Positions 59,554 through 64,000 of a DNA stretch of 64,000 nt are shown piece by piece. The position numbers and the translations under genes are program-made. Source of the stretch: Mixta hanseatica (GTDB lineage: Bacteria > Pseudomonadota > Gammaproteobacteria > Enterobacterales > Enterobacteriaceae); contig NZ_CP082904.1 of the NCBI RefSeq assembly GCF_023517775.1, forward strand, positions 3,906,001-3,970,000. The letters run 5' to 3'. Positions within the stretch are counted from its first letter, which is position 1, and every line of letters begins with the position of its first letter. The notes under the pieces were generated by a model. The model saw only the letters and a program-made list of their open reading frames with translations. It ran no database searches and was not told where the DNA came from.

Positions 59554-60642
59554 TTACCGGCTGTTTTCATTATCCGAGTAGCCTGGCGTCGCCCAAACTG
59601 AAGGCCAGTCTCCCGGTTCACCGCCATCACAGCCGGGCTGGCTGTTGTAGCTCATCAAATGAAAGATGCGGCCATCATAGCGCCAGGTTGCGCTTTCACC
59701 ACAATCGGCGATGCCACGGCCACGCGCAGCATGAAACAGTTGACCGCTGTGCGGATCGTAGCTGGCTTCGGTAAACCAGCTTACGCTATTGGGCTTGCCT
59801 TCTGCACTGTGCAGCGGTAACGGCAGGACCAGCTGTTGCGCCTTTTCAGGCGCGCTGCGCGGTGTAATAAACAGCAGGCTGGAAGACTGATAAGCCCCCA
59901 TACCGCAGTTGATCATCACTAAAGCGTGCTGTTGATCCAGCGGTTGCGCCTCGCTACGGGCGATATCTTCTTCGGCCGGTTCACACTCTTCCTGACTCAG
60001 GACCGACTGCTGGCTACTGATGACTTTTCTAAGCAGCGTCTGGGCATTGTCCAGCGGCACAATGGACGGTACCGGCGACAGTGACGGCGCAACAGAGGGG
60101 CGCGGCGGGACGTTGGCTGCGGGCTCAGTACCGGTTTTAAGCAGCGCGGTTTGGTTATTCAGGCGCCCCTGCCGTTCATCCACATACAGCAGTGCGGCGT
60201 TCAGGCCGCTTAACGAGCCGGTTATTTCATTATCCGCGGTCAAAGAAATAGTCATGGCATTTTTAGCTGCCGCCACCAGCGCCTGAATGTCACTTAAGTT
60301 GTCGCTGTGGGCACTGGCATAATCATTATTCGCGTCAGCCTCTGAAAGGCTTATGGCGTGATCCCAGCGTTTCCCATCCAGCCAGACGCCCTTCGCTTTC
60401 TCGGCATCGAAACTCATAATATCCAACGCGGCTTTGCCTTGCGGCCCCGCCTGATGACGAATCACGATGCGCATATTTTCATCCGCATTACGAACATCGC
60501 AATCGTTAAGGTTGTTACAGGTGACCTGCCACTGTTTAAAAAAGCGCTGTACCGGCTCCCCCGCTGGTTCGGCGGCGGCCACCGCAGCACTCAAACAGCC
60601 AGATAGCGCTAACAGCAGCAAAGTTTTGCCAGACAAGGCCAT
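59554..60642 (-). CDS. DUF1176 periplasmic protein
   Basis: 362 residues, signal peptide ending near residue 23 (LSGCLSAAVAAAEP). It matches the DUF1176 family: an N-terminal part with paired cysteines (FKQWQVTCNNLNDCDV), a proline/serine-rich linker at about 175-200 (PPRPSVAPSLSPVPSIVPLD), and a C-terminal part with CGMGAYQSSSLLFITPR and GIADCGESATWRYDGRIFHLM. The even number of cysteines suggests disulfides in the periplasm. Function unknown. Stands alone, with AGGAAG as ribosome-binding site. Confidence 0.8.
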   Translation of the reverse strand: MALSGKTLLLLALSGCLSAAVAAAEPAGEPVQRFFKQWQVTCNNLNDCDVRNADENMRIVIRHQAGPQGKAALDIMSFDAEKAKGVWLDGKRWDHAISLSEADANNDYASAHSDNLSDIQALVAAAKNAMTISLTADNEITGSLSGLNAALLYVDERQGRLNNQTALLKTGTEPAANVPPRPSVAPSLSPVPSIVPLDNAQTLLRKVISSQQSVLSQEECEPAEEDIARSEAQPLDQQHALVMINCGMGAYQSSSLLFITPRSAPEKAQQLVLPLPLHSAEGKPNSVSWFTEASYDPHSGQLFHAARGRGIADCGESATWRYDGRIFHLMSYNSQPGCDGGEPGDWPSVWATPGYSDNENSR

Positions 60643-61059
60643 ACGAACGCTTCCTCTATATAGTGATAAAATGTGGCTCGCTCTTAATGCCAGGCGTCAA
60701 ATGTCATCAACGCGCGTCATTTTTGCTGCGCAATCATATCCCATCGAATAACAACTATTCATGACAATTCTTGTAGTCAGAGGCACCGCAATACCTGACT
60801 TCCCCTGAAATAATCAACAAAACAATTTTACAGGAACTACTTCACACTTTAATAAGCCAGTTACAGCCGCGACCTTAATCCTTTGTTATTACATGGTTAT
60901 TTAATTCAATGTTATTACAACAGTTTTATTAAACTAACTTAGAGCAATGCATAATAAGCATCAACTCATCCGCTTTTTGCACTTATCCAGTTGCTCTGGC
61001 TGATTCATTCTTCAGCAACAGACGCAGTAATAAGCGTCAACAATAAACTGGAGATAACA
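60643..61059. promoter_or_regulatory. AT-rich divergent promoter region with a LysR-type box
   Basis: 417 bases without a gene. ATGCATAATAAGCAT at 60947-60961 is an interrupted dyad of the T-N11-A form bound by LysR-family regulators, about 100 bases before the MFS gene. The LysR gene of this cassette lies at its other end. Confidence 0.4.
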
Positions 61060-62370
61060 ATGCAGACCTCTTTACCTCATGCCCTCACATCCCGCGAACG
61101 ATTCGGCGCTATTTTTCGTGTTACCTCAGGCAATTTTCTCGAACAATTTGATTTTTTTCTGTTCGGGTTTTATGCCACTTATATTGCTCATACTTTTTTC
61201 CCTGCCAGTAGTGAGTTCGCTTCCCTAATGATGACCTTTGCTGTCTTCGGCGCGGGCTTTCTGATGCGACCTGTGGGAGCGATAGTATTGGGCGCTTACA
61301 TTGATAAAGTAGGAAGGCGTAAAGGACTGATCGTCACCCTTTCGATTATGGCCACCGGAACTTTCCTGATTGTGCTTATCCCTTCCTGGCAGAGCATCGG
61401 TCTCTGGGCCCCGCTTATGGTACTTATTGGCCGCTTGTTGCAAGGGTTTTCTGCCGGTGCGGAACTGGGAGGCGTCTCAGTATATCTGGCCGAGATAGCT
61501 ACGCCGGGGCGTAAAGGCTTTTATACCAGCTGGCAATCGGGTAGCCAGCAAATCGCTATTATGGTAGCTGCCGGTATGGGATTCGCACTTAATGCCATGC
61601 TTGAGGAAACGGCAATCCGTGAATGGGGCTGGCGTATTCCTTTTCTTTTCGGCTGCCTGATTGTTCCTTTCATTTTTATTCTGCGCCGCAGGCTGGAAGA
61701 GACGGAAGAATTTAAATCCCGACGCAATCATCCTGATATGAGCCACGTTTTTAAAACGCTGTTGAATAACTGGCCGGTTGTGCTTGCAGGAATGTTAATG
61801 GTTTCAATGACCACTACGGCCTTTTACCTAATCACCGTTTATGCTCCTACGTTCGGGAAAAAAGTCCTGATGCTCAGCGCATCGGACAGTCTGCTTGTCA
61901 CCTTATTCGTGGCCATTTCGAATTTTTTCTGGCTGCCCATAGGAGGAGCATTGTCCGATCGATTTGGTCGTAAACCAGTTTTAGTCGCTATGGCTCTTCT
62001 GGCACTGACCACGTCCTGGCCCGTACTGCACCTGTTGGCCAGCGCACCGGGATTTTCTATGATGCTGGGCGTGTTGTTATGGTTGTCGTTCATTTATGGT
62101 CTTTATAACGGGGCAATGATCCCTGCGTTAACAGAAATTATGCCTGGTGAGGTCAGAGTCGCCGGGTTCTCTTTAGCTTATAGCCTCGCTACTGCCGTCT
62201 TTGGCGGCTTCACACCTATTATGTCTACCGGTTTAATTGAGCTGACAGGGGATAAAGCGTCACCCGGTTACTGGATGAGCTTCGCGGCTATCTGCGCCTT
62301 ACTGGCAACGCTCTTCCTTTATCGTCGCAGCGCCATACGCTTTCAGCACGTCCGCAAGTCATTAAGCTAA
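61060..62370 (+). CDS. MFS symporter of the citrate/tricarballylate type
   Basis: 436 residues from the ATG at 61060 ([19 protein letters not shown]), after CTGGAG; the frame from 60991 lacks such a site. Twelve membrane helices, metabolite:H+ symporter family. [20 protein letters not shown], the loop motifs [12 protein letters not shown] and [12 protein letters not shown], and [14 protein letters not shown] resemble citrate (CitA/CitH) and tricarballylate (TcuC) carriers. The substrate is probably a di- or tricarboxylate; exact identity not shown. First gene of a cassette with the following binding protein. Confidence 0.8.
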   Translation: MQTSLPHALTSRERFGAIFRVTSGNFLEQFDFFLFGFYATYIAHTFFPASSEFASLMMTFAVFGAGFLMRPVGAIVLGAYIDKVGRRKGLIVTLSIMATGTFLIVLIPSWQSIGLWAPLMVLIGRLLQGFSAGAELGGVSVYLAEIATPGRKGFYTSWQSGSQQIAIMVAAGMGFALNAMLEETAIREWGWRIPFLFGCLIVPFIFILRRRLEETEEFKSRRNHPDMSHVFKTLLNNWPVVLAGMLMVSMTTTAFYLITVYAPTFGKKVLMLSASDSLLVTLFVAISNFFWLPIGGALSDRFGRKPVLVAMALLALTTSWPVLHLLASAPGFSMMLGVLLWLSFIYGLYNGAMIPALTEIMPGEVRVAGFSLAYSLATAVFGGFTPIMSTGLIELTGDKASPGYWMSFAAICALLATLFLYRRSAIRFQHVRKSLS

Positions 62371-62380
62371 GGAGAAATGA

Positions 62381-63184
62381 ATGAAGTTATACCGAATCAT
62401 ATTCGCCATTATTTTTTCGCTTACCTGCAGCACAGTTGTTCAGGCAAAAGAATTGACCGTCATGATATCCGGAGGATTCATGGCAGCATGGGAGACGCTG
62501 GCGCCTCAATTTGAAGCGCAGAAAGGATACAAGATTCACACAATTTCTGGTCCCTCCATGGGAAATACCCCTCAGGCGATTCCTGCTCGCCTGGCTCGTG
62601 GGGAAAAGGCGGATGTCGTTATCATGGTCGGCGATGCGTTGAAGGATCTTGAGAAACGGGGCTGGATTCAATCCGGTTCGCGTGTGGAACTGGCCGATTC
62701 TGTTATCGGCGCGGTTATCAAAAAAGGCGTGCCTACTGTCAGCATTAAAAATGATGATGAATTACGTACCGTATTGCTGGATGCCCCTTCCATTGCCTAT
62801 TCTGACAGCGCAAGCGGCAGATATATCAGCAGCCAGTTATTCAGGAAGCTAGGCATTGAACAACAAGTTAAGAGTAAAGCTTATAAGGTTGAACGGATAC
62901 CTGTAGCTTCTTTGGTTGCAAAGGGAAAATATTCGATCGGTTTTCAACAGGTCAGCGAACTACTGCCGGTTAAGGGCGTTACGTTTATTGGTGAGTTACC
63001 TGACAATATGCAATATACCACCCGCTTCGCTGGCGCGGTTGTTAGCCACTCTGCATACAATGATGGGGCAACCCAATTATTGGCCTATCTTTCTTCGCCA
63101 GATGTGCAGCCAGTGGTCCGATCTACGGGATTGCATTCGGTGACGATGCAGCACGCTAATATAATGAGCGATACTGTTCAATGA
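62381..63184 (+). CDS. ModA-like periplasmic substrate-binding protein (orphan)
   Basis: 267 residues, signal peptide ending VQA-KEL (about 22). Type II binding-protein fold of the SBP_bac_11/ModA group: LTVMISGGFMAAWETLAPQFEAQKGYKI, ARLARGEKADVVIMVGDALKDLEKRGW, IAYSDSASGRYISSQLFRKLGI, IGFQQVSELLPVKGVTFIGELP. No ABC permease or ATPase is near. It starts 10 bases after the MFS gene with AAGGAG, so the two are cotranscribed. Molybdate is not the likely ligand; by context a carboxylate is, as inference. Confidence 0.8.
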   Translation: MKLYRIIFAIIFSLTCSTVVQAKELTVMISGGFMAAWETLAPQFEAQKGYKIHTISGPSMGNTPQAIPARLARGEKADVVIMVGDALKDLEKRGWIQSGSRVELADSVIGAVIKKGVPTVSIKNDDELRTVLLDAPSIAYSDSASGRYISSQLFRKLGIEQQVKSKAYKVERIPVASLVAKGKYSIGFQQVSELLPVKGVTFIGELPDNMQYTTRFAGAVVSHSAYNDGATQLLAYLSSPDVQPVVRSTGLHSVTMQHANIMSDTVQ

Positions 63185-64000
63185 GGGTGTTTTCAAGTTC
63201 TCCGGCAATGTGGGATAGCGTTCTACCGCTTTTTCTCAGCAGGCCAACTGTTCGTTTTACCACAGGGTCGGTTAAAGGCACCTGTGTAAGGGAGGTATGA
63301 CCTGACGCAGGCATAGACATAGCGGGGACGGCAGCAATGCCGAGCCCTGCTTCAACCATACCAAGCATCGTCGTCACGTGTCGGGTCTCACAAATGCTGG
63401 GGTTTGCGGGTATGATATGTTCAAGCGCCTGATCGAGTAAATTTCTGTTACCTGAAGTCTTGTCCAGCCCTACCCAAGTATGCTGATAAAAATCATGCCA
63501 GCTGATCGCTTGTTTACCGGCGATGACATGTTCATGACGACAAGCAGCCACATAGACATCTTCAAGTAGTGGTAAAAATTCAATATCCGGCAATGAGCGA
63601 CCGGAGAAACTGATACCAAAATCTGCCTGTCCGCTTATTACTGCGTCATAAACATTGCTTGCACTGCTGTCGATAAGTTTGACGCGTACACGAGGATATC
63701 GGGTCTGGAAGCGGCTAATGACATCTGGCATAAAATAATAAGCCGCGGAAGGTACGCAGGCTACGGTAATCAGGCCAGTACGAGCCAGACTGACCTCGCT
63801 TAAATCCGCCATTATCTTTTCTAAATCCGCGAGCAATTGCACTGACCTTTCGGCAAAGGCCTGGCCTTTAAGCGTAAGGGCCACTCGCCGGGTTGTTCGT
63901 TCAAATAGCTTTATGCCCAGCGCATTTTCCAGCTTATCTATTCTACGGCTCAAGGCCGGTTGTGAAAGGCAGATTGATTCAGCGGCAATGCGGAAATTTC
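63156..64000 (-). CDS. LysR-family transcriptional regulator (partial, start outside the window)
   Basis: Open to the window end. The last bases encode the helix-turn-helix FRIAAESICLSQPALSRRIDKLE, so a TTG at 63953 is not the real start. After the HTH, LGIKLFERTTRRVALTLKGQAFAE and the effector domain (AADFGISFSGR-type ISGQADFGISFSGR; GMVEAGLGIAAVPAMSM) are typical of the family. Its 3' end overlaps that of the convergent binding-protein gene by 29 bases. Likely regulator of the MFS cassette. Confidence 0.88.
   Translation of the reverse strand, partial: NFRIAAESICLSQPALSRRIDKLENALGIKLFERTTRRVALTLKGQAFAERSVQLLADLEKIMADLSEVSLARTGLITVACVPSAAYYFMPDVISRFQTRYPRVRVKLIDSSASNVYDAVISGQADFGISFSGRSLPDIEFLPLLEDVYVAACRHEHVIAGKQAISWHDFYQHTWVGLDKTSGNRNLLDQALEHIIPANPSICETRHVTTMLGMVEAGLGIAAVPAMSMPASGHTSLTQVPLTDPVVKRTVGLLRKSGRTLSHIAGELENTLIEQYRSLY

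Overview
The window is an enterobacterial chromosome segment. Its gene order is that of the E. coli 90-92 min region read backwards: qorA, dusA, zur, yjbJ, dinF, lexA, dgkA, plsB, ubiA-ubiC, malM-lamB-malK, malE-malF-malG, psiE, yjbHGFE, pgi, lysC, yjbB, metH, metA, an rRNA operon, purH-purD, yjaH, hupA, yjaG, nfi, hemE, nudC, rsd, thiCEFSGH. Most proteins look close to, but clearly different from, the E. coli ones. The chromosomal TraF-like barrel, the antiporter and PanS-type genes beside lysC, and a full-length ERIC repeat suggest an Erwiniaceae relative (Pantoea/Mixta/Erwinia type). The genus is an inference, not something the sequence proves.

Layout. 1-10.7 kb: end of qorA, dusA, a TraF-family outer-membrane protein, zur with a probable Zur operator, the SOS pair lexA-dinF under two LexA boxes, and the lipid/quinone genes dgkA, plsB, ubiA and ubiC. 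11.2-13.4 kb: an AT-rich accessory insertion between ubiC and malM. It holds a predicted pore-forming toxin with a LysM-like N-terminus and a glycine-zipper C-terminus, a small membrane protein fitting its immunity partner, and a second, frameshifted copy of that partner. 13.6-21.3 kb: the complete divergent maltose regulon (malK-lamB-malM against malE-malF-malG) with MalT-type boxes. 21.4-28 kb: psiE, the yjbEFGH exopolysaccharide operon and pgi. 28-34.3 kb: a Na+/H+ antiporter, riboswitch-controlled lysC, a PanS-type transporter and yjbB. 34.6-39.4 kb: metH and metA, next to each other with no aceBAK-iclR between them. 39.6-45.2 kb: an rrn operon (16S, tRNA-Glu, 23S, 5S) on the minus strand, divergent from PurR-controlled purHD. 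48.4-53.5 kb: yjaH, hupA, yjaG, nfi, hemE, nudC, rsd. 53.5-59.4 kb: an ERIC element, a TPP riboswitch and the thiCEFSGH operon. 59.5-64 kb: a DUF1176 protein, then an accessory transport cassette of an MFS carboxylate symporter, an orphan ModA-like periplasmic binding protein and a convergent LysR regulator that runs off the window.

How the genes work together. Several complete circuits can be read directly: SOS control of lexA, MetJ-type operators before metA, a PurR site before purH, lysine and TPP riboswitches, and MalT/CRP control of maltose uptake. The best candidate for something undescribed is the toxin/immunity-like island at 11.4-13.4 kb. Next are the MFS plus orphan binding protein cassette at 61-64 kb and the long patterned promoter region of yjbEFGH.
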